The notes beneath the pieces were generated by a model, which had not been told where the DNA came from, searched no databases, and saw only the letters and a program-made list of their open reading frames with translations. A stretch of 48,477 bases of DNA from an uncultured Ruminococcus sp. (GTDB taxonomy: Bacteria > Bacillota > Clostridia > Oscillospirales > CAG-272), in assembly GCA_902778725.1 (NCBI GenBank), contig CACYYS010000019.1:1-48477 (forward strand), read 5' to 3'. Positions 23,326 to 31,239 of the stretch are shown one piece after another; within the stretch, counting starts at the first letter, position 1, and every line of letters begins with the position of its first letter. A program made the position numbers and the translations under genes.

Positions 23326-25661
23326 TTTATACCGCCCGATTCCTGGCAGGTGCGGCGGATGATGTCGTCCTGCAGCGCCCGCTCGATCGTGGTAAAGAGG
23401 ACGGAGAAGCCCGCCACCCGCACCATCAGAGTGGGGTATTTTTCCGGGTGGAGCTGCGCGTCGCGCAGGACCGCCTCGTCGAATACGTTGAACTGGATAT
23501 GCTGTCCGCCGTGCCGGAAGTAGGTCCGGACGAGGTCGGCGATCTTCTCCTTGTTTTCGTCGGTGAGGAGGTTGGGGGTCAGCCGGAGGTTGAGCAGGCT
23601 GGAGCCGAGGACCTTCGTCGGGGTCAGCTTGACCACCGAGTTGAGCAGCGCCGTCGCGCCGAGCCGGTCCCTGCCGTGCCCGGCGGAGACGCCGCCGTCG
23701 GCGAGATTGTCGAACGCCTTTCTGCCGTCCGGCGTCGCGCCGGTGTGCTTTGCGAAGAGGACGTTCGACGCGATCGTGTAGAGCGCCAGCCGGTACTTGC
23801 CGCCGCGGGGAGACGTATACTTTTCCACCTCGCCGTAGAGAAAGTCGACGAGATCTCGCCCGATCAGATCGACCGAGTCGTCGTCGTTGCCGTATTTGGG
23901 CGCCTTGTACTTGAGGAGACCGCGCAGGTATTCCGCTCCCTCAAAGTCGGAGAGGAGCGCCTCCTTCAGCGTCCGGAAGGAGACCGTTTTTTCGTCGTAG
24001 ACGAATTTTTTCAGCGCGCGGAGACTGTCGATCGCGTTGGGGACGGCGACCATCTGCAGGGTGGTCGAATTGTACTTCGCGCCGCCCTCGAGATTGGTCT
24101 TGCCCGCGTCGAGGCATCCGCGGATAAAGACGGAAGCAAACGGCGTGGGGCAGAGCGAGCCGTGCAGCTCGTCGAGGACGTCGTCGCCCTTGATGTTGAG
24201 CATCAGATAGTGGGCGAGCTGCGCCTTGAAGGCGGCGTAAAACGTCTCCCAGTCCATCTCCGCGGTGTCCCCGGTGCGGAAGGAAAACTGCCGCTTCGCG
24301 ACGGGGTCGAAGCCGTCGAAGAGCGTCAGCTCGAGGACCTTCGCCACGTTGAGGAAGCCCCCGGTGAGCCAGGGCTCCACGTTCCCGTTGCCCGTCGTCT
24401 CGGAGCAGCCGACGATGGCGTAGTCGTTCGCTTCCTTTTCGTCATAGCCCATCGTCCGCATATTGGCGATCAGCGTCTTGTCGTTGAACATGGCGGGCAT
24501 CCCGCCGCCGATCCGGACGGTGTCGAGCGCCGCGAGCAAAAACCGTTTGGTCGATTTTTCCTCGTTCCAGCGGATGGAGAGGGAGGGCTGGGGCAGCGCG
24601 ATCTGCCGCGTCGCCGCGAGGCAGAGGTAGGAGAGCTCGTTTTCCGCCGGGTTCCCGTCCTCGTCGATCCCGCCGACGATCAGGTTCTGGAACATCGGGT
24701 AGCCGCCGAAGGCGATCGTGGAGACCTTGTCGCGGATCTTGTTCAGCTCAAAGAACTTCAGCCACAGAAAGTGCAGCGTTTCCTCCAGCTCCCCGAGCGG
24801 CACGCCCCGCTCGAGATCGCGCTTGAAGTAGGGATACATATACCGGTCGAAGCGCCCGGGGGACATGCTGTGGCCGCTCGACTCGAGGTGCAGGGCGAGA
24901 TGCACGAGCCAGAAGGACTGCACCGCCTCGGCAAACGTTTCGGCGGGGCGGGCGGGGACCTTCGTGAGGATCCGGGCGATCTCGCACAGCTCCGCTTTCC
25001 TTTCCGCGTCCTCCTCCGCGTCCGCCTGTTTTTTTGCCAGAGCGGCGTACCGCTGTGCGTAGGCGCAGACCGCCCGGAGGGAGATCTCCGCCGCGTCGTA
25101 GTAGGCGGCGTTCTCCTCTGTGCGCTTTTCTTTGACTTCCTCCAGCACGCCGAGGATCCCCCGCTCGAGGAAGGAGCGGTAGTCGATCACAAGATGGCCG
25201 ACCCCGGAGCGCATCGCCGTCAGGATATAGACGAGGGAGGAGGCCGCGTCCTTCTGTTCGTCGGAGAGGCGGAGGGAGGCGTGATGCGCGATCGTTTTGT
25301 CCTGCCAGTAGGGATAGATCGCGCGCAGCCGGGCCTTCGTATCCTCGGAGATGAGGAAGCGGTCGGTGTTCCGGTCCGCGAGTTCGTCCATCTCGTTGAT
25401 CAGGAAGGTCATATCGTATTCGGGGAAGACCTGGCAGCCTCTCGCCTTGCCGCTCAGCGCGCCGACGACCCGCTCCAAATCCCCGATGTGGATGTCGATC
25501 TTTTCCAGGATATCGCGGAACGCGACAGCGCGCCGAAGGACAGAGGGCAAGCCCTCTGTCCTTTTGTAGCTGTCGGTGATGATCTCCGCCCGGTCCGCAA
25601 AGACCTCGGGCGGGAAAGAGCAGATAAAATCCTTCAGATTCCGGATCCGTTCTGTCATCAT
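23319..25661 (-). CDS. Glycyl radical enzyme of unassigned reaction (PFL-like family)
   Basis: 780 residues. The radical site is Gly751 in RVAGFSVLF, 29 residues from the end. The active-site thiyl is Cys419 in VGCSETTGNGN. This single Cys with Glu two residues later (Cys419-x-Glu421) is the arrangement of eliminases and arylacetate decarboxylases, not the Cys-Cys of pyruvate formate-lyase. From memory, glycerol/propanediol dehydratases read GCVEP and have a substrate-binding Asp 14 residues after the Cys; here that place is Thr433, so it is not an ordinary diol dehydratase. The neighbours, an aldolase and acylating aldehyde dehydrogenase, suggest that it feeds a short aldehyde or 2-oxo acid to them. 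The exact substrate is unknown. It must work under anoxia. Confidence 0.9.
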   Translation of the reverse strand: MMTERIRNLKDFICSFPPEVFADRAEIITDSYKRTEGLPSVLRRAVAFRDILEKIDIHIGDLERVVGALSGKARGCQVFPEYDMTFLINEMDELADRNTDRFLISEDTKARLRAIYPYWQDKTIAHHASLRLSDEQKDAASSLVYILTAMRSGVGHLVIDYRSFLERGILGVLEEVKEKRTEENAAYYDAAEISLRAVCAYAQRYAALAKKQADAEEDAERKAELCEIARILTKVPARPAETFAEAVQSFWLVHLALHLESSGHSMSPGRFDRYMYPYFKRDLERGVPLGELEETLHFLWLKFFELNKIRDKVSTIAFGGYPMFQNLIVGGIDEDGNPAENELSYLCLAATRQIALPQPSLSIRWNEEKSTKRFLLAALDTVRIGGGMPAMFNDKTLIANMRTMGYDEKEANDYAIVGCSETTGNGNVEPWLTGGFLNVAKVLELTLFDGFDPVAKRQFSFRTGDTAEMDWETFYAAFKAQLAHYLMLNIKGDDVLDELHGSLCPTPFASVFIRGCLDAGKTNLEGGAKYNSTTLQMVAVPNAIDSLRALKKFVYDEKTVSFRTLKEALLSDFEGAEYLRGLLKYKAPKYGNDDDSVDLIGRDLVDFLYGEVEKYTSPRGGKYRLALYTIASNVLFAKHTGATPDGRKAFDNLADGGVSAGHGRDRLGATALLNSVVKLTPTKVLGSSLLNLRLTPNLLTDENKEKIADLVRTYFRHGGQHIQFNVFDEAVLRDAQLHPEKYPTLMVRVAGFSVLFTTIERALQDDIIRRTCQESGGIKW

Positions 25662-25691
25662 GGTAGTATCCGACCCTTCCGACGCGCAGGA

Positions 25692-26708
25692 TCAGGGATT
25701 CTGCGCGGCTTTTTTCTTCTGCGCGAGCTCGTAGGCGACCTGGATGCAGATCTGTTCCTGCCCCTCGGTGCAGCCGCGGAGACCGATCTCCTTGATGATG
25801 TCGCGGGTGTCGACGCCGTACTTCGCCGCCGCGCGGCGGGCGAAGAGGATAAAGCTGGAGTAAACGCCGTAGCCGAGCATGATCTGGTCGCTTGTGAGCT
25901 CCATCGGGCGCGGCATCAGCGGCTTGAGGTACTCGTCGCCCACGTCCATCGCCTTATACATATCCACGTTGGTGCGGTAGCCCTTGCGGTCGAGCGCGAG
26001 CAAAAGCGGCTCGATGGGGCAGTTGCCCGCGCCGGCGCCGAAGCCCTTGATGCAGGTGTCCACGTAGGTCGCGCCCGCGTCGATCGCCGCGAGGGTGTTC
26101 GCGACGGCGAGCTGCATATTGTTGTGCGCGTGGAAGCCGAGCGGCACGTCGATGTGCTTCTGGAGGGTGAAGATCCGCTCGTAGACCTCCTCCGGCAGGG
26201 CGGATCCGCCGCCGTCGAGCAGGTAGATCACCTCGGCGCCGAAGCGCTCGGAGGTCTGGGCGTAGCGGAGCGTCTCCTCCACCGAGAGGAATTTGGCGAG
26301 CGGGAGGACCGCCCAGGGGATCAGGCCCATTTCCTTCGCCATGCCGATATGCTGGCGCGCGATGTCGCACTCGGACATCTGGGTCGCGAACCGGGCGACG
26401 GTGATGCCGTTTTCCTTCGCCATTTTCAGATCGTAGCGGGTCCCGATGCCGGGGAGGGTGATGATCGCCAGCTTCGCGTTCTTCACGACGGGGCGTACGG
26501 CCTTCATATATTCCTCGTCCGTCGCGGCGCCGAAGCCGTACTGGATGGAGGAACCGCCGACGCCGTTGCCGTGACCGAACTCGATGAAGTCGACGCCGGT
26601 GCCGTCGATCTTTTCCGCAAGCATCGCCATCTGTTCGGTCGTGTATTTGTGACTCATCGCGTGCGAGCCGTCTCGCAGCGTGGAGTCGAGGATATGGATC
26701 TGTTTCAT
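25692..26708 (-). CDS. 4-hydroxy-2-oxovalerate aldolase (DmpG/MhpE-type)
   Basis: 338 residues, the family's normal length. It should split 4-hydroxy-2-oxovalerate (or a close 4-hydroxy-2-oxo acid) into pyruvate and acetaldehyde. The N-terminal [10 protein letters not shown] holds Asp8, Arg12, Asp13 and His16; the metal pair is His193 and His195 in [21 protein letters not shown] follows. It overlaps the acetaldehyde dehydrogenase gene by 4 bp. The two normally form a channelling complex. The pair is best known from aromatic meta-cleavage, but no aromatic gene is present here, so the 4-hydroxy-2-oxo acid must have another origin. Confidence 0.92.
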   Translation of the reverse strand: MKQIHILDSTLRDGSHAMSHKYTTEQMAMLAEKIDGTGVDFIEFGHGNGVGGSSIQYGFGAATDEEYMKAVRPVVKNAKLAIITLPGIGTRYDLKMAKENGITVARFATQMSECDIARQHIGMAKEMGLIPWAVLPLAKFLSVEETLRYAQTSERFGAEVIYLLDGGGSALPEEVYERIFTLQKHIDVPLGFHAHNNMQLAVANTLAAIDAGATYVDTCIKGFGAGAGNCPIEPLLLALDRKGYRTNVDMYKAMDVGDEYLKPLMPRPMELTSDQIMLGYGVYSSFILFARRAAAKYGVDTRDIIKEIGLRGCTEGQEQICIQVAYELAQKKKAAQNP

Positions 26709-27589
26709 GCCAAAAGCCCTCCTTCTTTCAGAAGATGTTCCGCGATCCCCTCGCCGACCGCCAGCGCCGCGCTTGTCTCGATATCGAGGTTGCCGCTGTA
26801 TTTGGGGAGATAGTCGCCCGCGCCCTCGATCTCGACCATGATCGTGACCTGGTGTCCGTCGATCGTGGGCGGGAGCTTGAGGGAGTAACCGGGGACGTAA
26901 CGGCGGACCTTTTCCACCATCCGGTCCACCGACGCTTTGATCTTCTCCTCGTCCGGGTCCTCGACGAGGCAGTAGATGGTATTGCTCATCATGATCGGAG
27001 GCTTGGAGGGATTGAGGAGGATGATCGCCTTCGACTTTTCGGCGCGGCCGACGATCCGCAGCGCGCGCGCCGTCGTGATCGTGAACTCGTCGATGCTGTC
27101 GCGGGTGCCGGGGCCGGCGCTGTCGCGCGCGATGCAGGCCACGATCTCCGCGTAGTTGACCTTCGTCACCTCGCTGATCGCGTACACGATCGGGATCGTC
27201 GCCTGTCCGCCGCAGGTGATCAGGTTGAGGTTCGGCTCGTTTTTGTACCCCTCGAGGTTGACGGGAGGGCAGACGTAGGGGCCGATTGCCGCGGGGGTGA
27301 GGTCGACCGCGATCTTGCCGGCCGCCTTGAGCAGCGGCGCGTGTACCATGTGGGCGCTGGCGAGGGTCGCGTCAAAGACGATCTTTATGTCGTCGTGCTC
27401 GAGCAGTCCGTCGATCCCGCGGTCGGTGGTCGGGACGCCCGCGGCGGCGGCGACGGGGAGGTGCTTTGAGGTATCGTTGCCCACCATCAGTCTGAGGTCC
27501 ATATACTTTGAACGCTTGAGGATCTTATACATCAGGTCAAGTCCGATGTTGCCGGGTCCGATGATCGCTGCCGGGATCTTCTGTTCCAT
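26705..27589 (-). CDS. Acetaldehyde dehydrogenase, CoA-acylating (DmpF/MhpF-type)
   Basis: 294 residues. It converts acetaldehyde, NAD and CoA to acetyl-CoA. The N-terminal Rossmann motif is [11 protein letters not shown], the catalytic Cys126 sits in [12 protein letters not shown], and the C-terminal half carries the dimer and aldolase-contact region. It is stand-alone, of the short DmpF type, not the AdhE type. It precedes the aldolase gene with a 4-bp overlap and follows the AraC regulator gene by 36 bp. In this operon it would collect acetaldehyde from the aldolase, or directly from the glycyl radical enzyme, as acetyl-CoA. Confidence 0.92.
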   Translation of the reverse strand: MEQKIPAAIIGPGNIGLDLMYKILKRSKYMDLRLMVGNDTSKHLPVAAAAGVPTTDRGIDGLLEHDDIKIVFDATLASAHMVHAPLLKAAGKIAVDLTPAAIGPYVCPPVNLEGYKNEPNLNLITCGGQATIPIVYAISEVTKVNYAEIVACIARDSAGPGTRDSIDEFTITTARALRIVGRAEKSKAIILLNPSKPPIMMSNTIYCLVEDPDEEKIKASVDRMVEKVRRYVPGYSLKLPPTIDGHQVTIMVEIEGAGDYLPKYSGNLDIETSAALAVGEGIAEHLLKEGGLLA

Positions 27590-27625
27590 TGGGTCCTCCT
27601 TGGTTTTTTGTTTATTTCGAGGCGG

Positions 27626-28510
27626 TCAGAGCGATTCCTTTTCCTGTTTTTCCTTCAGATAGGCGGAGGGGCTCTGTCCGCATTGCATCTTGAAAAAGCG
27701 GCTGAACGAATAGATATCGGGGAAGCCGAGCAGATCTCCCACGCCGGAGGGGGTGAGACCTTCCTCCAGCTTCTTTTTCGCGTATTCGGCGCGCAGGGAG
27801 TTGCGGTATTTGATCAGCGAGACGCCGTAGGTCGAGCGGAATTTTTTGACAAGGTAAAATTTGTTGTAGTGGAACTGCTCCGAGAGATCGTCGAGGCTGA
27901 AGCGGGAGCCGAGGAAGTTCGCGTCGATGAAGCTCTTGACGCTGCTGATAAAGTCCGGCTCGTCCGGCGCGTAGGCGCGCAGCTCGGAGACGTTGTCGCG
28001 GATGATCATGCGCAGGATCGCCGTCATCTGCTCCTTGCAGCAGAGCTGATAGAGGACCGGCTTGTTGTGGCAGGTGCGGATGACGTCCTCGATCAGGGAA
28101 AGGAAAGCTTTGCGGTTGCCGACGTTGAGGAAGGGGTATTCCAGCGTCCCGGCAAAAAAGTCCGGCTGGATGCTGCGCCGCTCCTCCTCGGTGAAGTCGT
28201 CGAGGTTTTTGTAGGAGACGTAGGCGAGCTCGCTCTGGGGGGTGTAGGTCACGTCAAAGTGGATGTGCGCGTGCAGAGGCGCCGTGTCCGGCGGGACGAG
28301 GATCGTGTGGTTGACGCCGGGCGGGATCAGGATCACGTCTCCCTGTTTGGTCTGATAGGTCTTCCCGCCCATCAGAAGGCAGAACCCGCCGGAGATGAAC
28401 CAGATCAGCTCGTAGTCGAACAGCGCCCGCTCCTGCAGGACGAGCCCGGGACGGAGGGTCGACGTGAGCGCGGCCCGGACGTAAGGGGATACGGCGTTGA
28501 CGTTCAGCAT
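27626..28510 (-). CDS. AraC-family regulator with cupin sensor
   Basis: 294 residues from the ATG at 28510 (AAGGAG 10 bp upstream); a longer frame runs into the preceding gene and is rejected. The N-terminal half is a cupin-type ligand domain (GGKTYQTKQGDVILIPPGV, HAHIHFDV). The C-terminal ~100 residues are two helix-turn-helices (FSLDDLSEQFHYNKFYLVKK and GDLLGFPDIYSFSRFFK). It should sense a sugar or sugar-acid and activate transcription. It lies inside the operon, 26 bp after the lipoprotein gene and 36 bp before the aldehyde dehydrogenase gene, so it probably controls this operon. Confidence 0.9.
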   Translation of the reverse strand: MLNVNAVSPYVRAALTSTLRPGLVLQERALFDYELIWFISGGFCLLMGGKTYQTKQGDVILIPPGVNHTILVPPDTAPLHAHIHFDVTYTPQSELAYVSYKNLDDFTEEERRSIQPDFFAGTLEYPFLNVGNRKAFLSLIEDVIRTCHNKPVLYQLCCKEQMTAILRMIIRDNVSELRAYAPDEPDFISSVKSFIDANFLGSRFSLDDLSEQFHYNKFYLVKKFRSTYGVSLIKYRNSLRAEYAKKKLEEGLTPSGVGDLLGFPDIYSFSRFFKMQCGQSPSAYLKEKQEKESL

Positions 28511-28536
28511 GGCAGTTTTCTCCTTCGGACAAGCGA

Positions 28537-31239
28537 TCATTTTTTCGAGAGCTCGATCTCCCATACAAGCGACTGATAGAAGGTCGCCCGGGAGGTGATG
28601 ACCATCATATACCGGCCGTTCTCCCGCGTGTAGACGGAGGAGACGCGCGGCTCGTAGACCGCGCCCATCACGCCGCCCTGCCTGATGACAAGGACGGGAT
28701 CCGACCATTTGCCGTCCAGCGTTTTCGCCGTCCGCATCACGATGCTGTTTTTCAGGCTGCCCGCGTAGGCGGTGCAGTAGAGGACGACCCATTCGCCGAG
28801 GTATTCGTTGTACATCACGCCGACGCCGCCGACCGCGGCTTCGATCGCCGCGAAGTTGGAGTTCATCGCCGCTTCGCCCCGCTCAAAGATCCCGCGGCCG
28901 TTTCCGTCCCGGCCCGTCATGTATTCGTAGGCGGAAAGATCTTCGATCCGGTCGGCCTTCACGCGCATCAGGCGGCAGGCGCCCTTGCGCCCGCCGGGAA
29001 CGCCGAAGACGTAGACCCAGTCCCCGTCGAGGACGGGATAGAGCTGGGCGAGCCCGTAGGCGGGGATCTCTTTTACGGGGTCGGAGACGTCCGTCCCCGC
29101 CGGCCAGCGCAGATCGGAGGGGATCTCCCAGCTGCGGCCCATATCGGTCGATTTGGCGAGCGCGCCGTAGTTGCAGGGCCAGCAGCCGTTGCGGCCCGTG
29201 GTGCCCCACGCGTTGACGGACATATAGTAGAAGTAAAGAGTGTCGCCGATCTTCAGACCGCCCGTCGGGATCTTGGACTCCTCCGTCCCTTTTTTGTGCA
29301 GGGAGGGGAGGAACTCTCCGGCAAAGGGCTTGCTCTGGTAGCTGTCGCCCATGTAAAAGCCGTCGATCCGGAGCCCGTCGGTGTAGTCGAAGTCGCTTGT
29401 GAACGCGAGACTGTTCGCGCGCCAGATCTTGCCGAGGCCGTCTTCGGAGTTGCTGTCCCCGAACGCCATCAGGACGGAATCTCCGCAGTCGATCATATAA
29501 CCGCCGCCGACGCGCGCGATGTCGTAGTTCGAGAGGGTGCGGTTGTCGGAGTATTCGCCGGTGAGGAGGGAGACGAAGCGCAGGCTCTCGACCCGGTGAA
29601 GGGAATAGGCGGGGTCGGAGAGGGTGCGCGACGCCGCGGAGTAAAGTCCGGCGAGCTGCGCCCGGTCGTTTTCCCGCGCCTTTTGCTCGGCGATCAGCGC
29701 TTCCGCGTCGGCGATGCGGTCCTTCGCGTCGGGCCCGAGCGCGTTCTTTTCCTCGTCGGTCAGCGGCTTCGTCGCGGAAAGCGAAACGGCGGGCGGATCG
29801 GTATAGCGGATCCCGTTTGCGGTGAGGACGGGCGCCCGGACGGCGAGGCAGGAGGCGTCGCTTTGCTCGGCGGAGGCAAAGGCGCTGCCGGAAAGCGATA
29901 CGGCGCTTCCGAGGATCAGACGGGCGCCGGGAATGCCTTTGGCGGACGTTCCGGAGGGGAAGCTCCCGCCCGTGACGCAGAGGACCGTGTCGGCGCGGGT
30001 GGAAACGGTGATCGCGTCGGAGGTCTCCTGGCGGACGGACAGGTCCTTTGAGAGGAAGGCGCCGCCGGTGATCTTCAGGGTGACGCTGCCGGTGACCGAT
30101 ACGGGATTGCGGTCCGGGTTGCTCCCGGTGCGGGAGAGAAGATAGACCGGACCCTCGAAGGTCCCGCCGCTGATCTCCATATAGACCGCGCCGGCGACGC
30201 TGTTCATCCCGGAGGCGGAGTTGAAATTCGTTCCCGAGGAGGCGGTAAAGCGCCCGCCCTTGATAAAGACGGAGAAGGAGACGCCCTCGTCGACCGTGCC
30301 GAACGCGGACTTCGCGTCCGTCCGGTTGTTGCCGCCGCGGATATACTGCCAGGTCCCGGACGTCACCGTGACGGAGGCGTCCTTGTGACAGCCGAGCTGG
30401 TAGGAGTTCATGTGGAGGGAGGAGGGAGCGTTGCAGCCGCCGAGCAGCGCGATATAGGTCGAAACGCCGCTTGCCCGGGAGCAGTCGACGTCCGCGCCGA
30501 CCGTGACGTTGTTGTACCGGAAGCAGAAGAAGAGGTCGTTCTTTCCGGCGGAGACGGCCAGCCCCTCAAGGAGGTAGTCGCCGTAGAAGTTCGCGTCGGC
30601 GGAGAAGGAGAGCTTCGCGCCCGCCGTTTTGCGGTAGTCGACGCCGTCCCGGACCGAGGTCAGGGTAACGGGCGCTTCGTTTGAGGGGAAGTAATAGGTC
30701 TCCGGGAAGGAGAGCGGACCGCAGACGACGACCGTGCCGCCCGTTTTCTTGGTCTTGCCGAGGCCGTCGGCGAGGGTGGCGGCGTTCTCCGGGGAGGAGC
30801 CGTCCTTTTGGCCGGCGCCCTTCTGCGTGACGAAGACGACCGGCGCGTCGGGATCTCCGCCTTGAGGCGGCTCGGGCGCTTCGGTCTCCTGCGCCGTTGT
30901 TTCGGGCGCCGCGGTTTCGGGCGCCGCGGTCTCGGGGACTTCGGTCTCCGGCGCTTCGGTCTGCGCGGGCTCCGTTTCGGATCCCGTGGTTTCCGGCGCG
31001 GCGGTTTCGGTCTCTCCGGTTTTTTCCGTTTCCGGCGCTTCGGTCCCGGGCGTCCCGGTCTGCGCGGGCTCCGTTCCGGGCGCCGCGGTCTCCGGCGCGG
31101 GGAGCTCCGTTTCGCCGGGTCTTTCCGTTTTTGCCGTCGCCGTACCGTCCGGGACGGCGGGCGCGCAGCCGACCGGCAGAATAGAGCAGAGAAGGATCAG
31201 GGCGATCAGAGAATAGGTGTTGCGGTTCGCTCGTCTCAC
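28537..31239 (-). CDS. Beta-helix + DUF4185 (GH183-like) lipoprotein
   Basis: 900 residues. The lipobox is LPVGC. A long Glu/Thr/Pro/Ala repeat stalk (ETAAPET, ETEAPETE) covers about residues 30-130. A beta-helix domain follows (GGTVVVCGPLSF, TLTSVRDGVDYRK, then FIKGGRF, MEISGGTFEGPVYLL, LKITGGAF). The C-terminal DUF4185 domain begins near LLTGEYSDNRT and shows FGDSNSEDG, WRANSLAFTSDFDYTDG, KIPTGGLKIGDTLYFYY and YNEYLGEWVV. Both halves occur as separate genes at 12927 and 11214. It should sit on the cell surface and bind and cut a polysaccharide, possibly D-arabinan if the GH183 link holds. Its start overlaps the end of the upstream paralogue by 4 bp. Confidence 0.87.
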   Translation of the reverse strand: MRRANRNTYSLIALILLCSILPVGCAPAVPDGTATAKTERPGETELPAPETAAPGTEPAQTGTPGTEAPETEKTGETETAAPETTGSETEPAQTEAPETEVPETAAPETAAPETTAQETEAPEPPQGGDPDAPVVFVTQKGAGQKDGSSPENAATLADGLGKTKKTGGTVVVCGPLSFPETYYFPSNEAPVTLTSVRDGVDYRKTAGAKLSFSADANFYGDYLLEGLAVSAGKNDLFFCFRYNNVTVGADVDCSRASGVSTYIALLGGCNAPSSLHMNSYQLGCHKDASVTVTSGTWQYIRGGNNRTDAKSAFGTVDEGVSFSVFIKGGRFTASSGTNFNSASGMNSVAGAVYMEISGGTFEGPVYLLSRTGSNPDRNPVSVTGSVTLKITGGAFLSKDLSVRQETSDAITVSTRADTVLCVTGGSFPSGTSAKGIPGARLILGSAVSLSGSAFASAEQSDASCLAVRAPVLTANGIRYTDPPAVSLSATKPLTDEEKNALGPDAKDRIADAEALIAEQKARENDRAQLAGLYSAASRTLSDPAYSLHRVESLRFVSLLTGEYSDNRTLSNYDIARVGGGYMIDCGDSVLMAFGDSNSEDGLGKIWRANSLAFTSDFDYTDGLRIDGFYMGDSYQSKPFAGEFLPSLHKKGTEESKIPTGGLKIGDTLYFYYMSVNAWGTTGRNGCWPCNYGALAKSTDMGRSWEIPSDLRWPAGTDVSDPVKEIPAYGLAQLYPVLDGDWVYVFGVPGGRKGACRLMRVKADRIEDLSAYEYMTGRDGNGRGIFERGEAAMNSNFAAIEAAVGGVGVMYNEYLGEWVVLYCTAYAGSLKNSIVMRTAKTLDGKWSDPVLVIRQGGVMGAVYEPRVSSVYTRENGRYMMVITSRATFYQSLVWEIELSKK

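Noticed and set aside
23319-25661. Naming the glycyl radical enzyme pyruvate formate-lyase, choline lyase or glycerol dehydratase
   Set aside because: It has one active-site Cys in GCSET rather than Cys-Cys, no GCVEP, Thr where diol dehydratases have Asp, and no microcompartment genes; the reaction is left open.
23448-26813. Very long + strand open frame (over 1100 codons) opposite the radical enzyme and aldolase genes
   Set aside because: It crosses two well-identified genes on the other strand, has no ribosome site and has a composition expected from the antisense of GC-rich codons.
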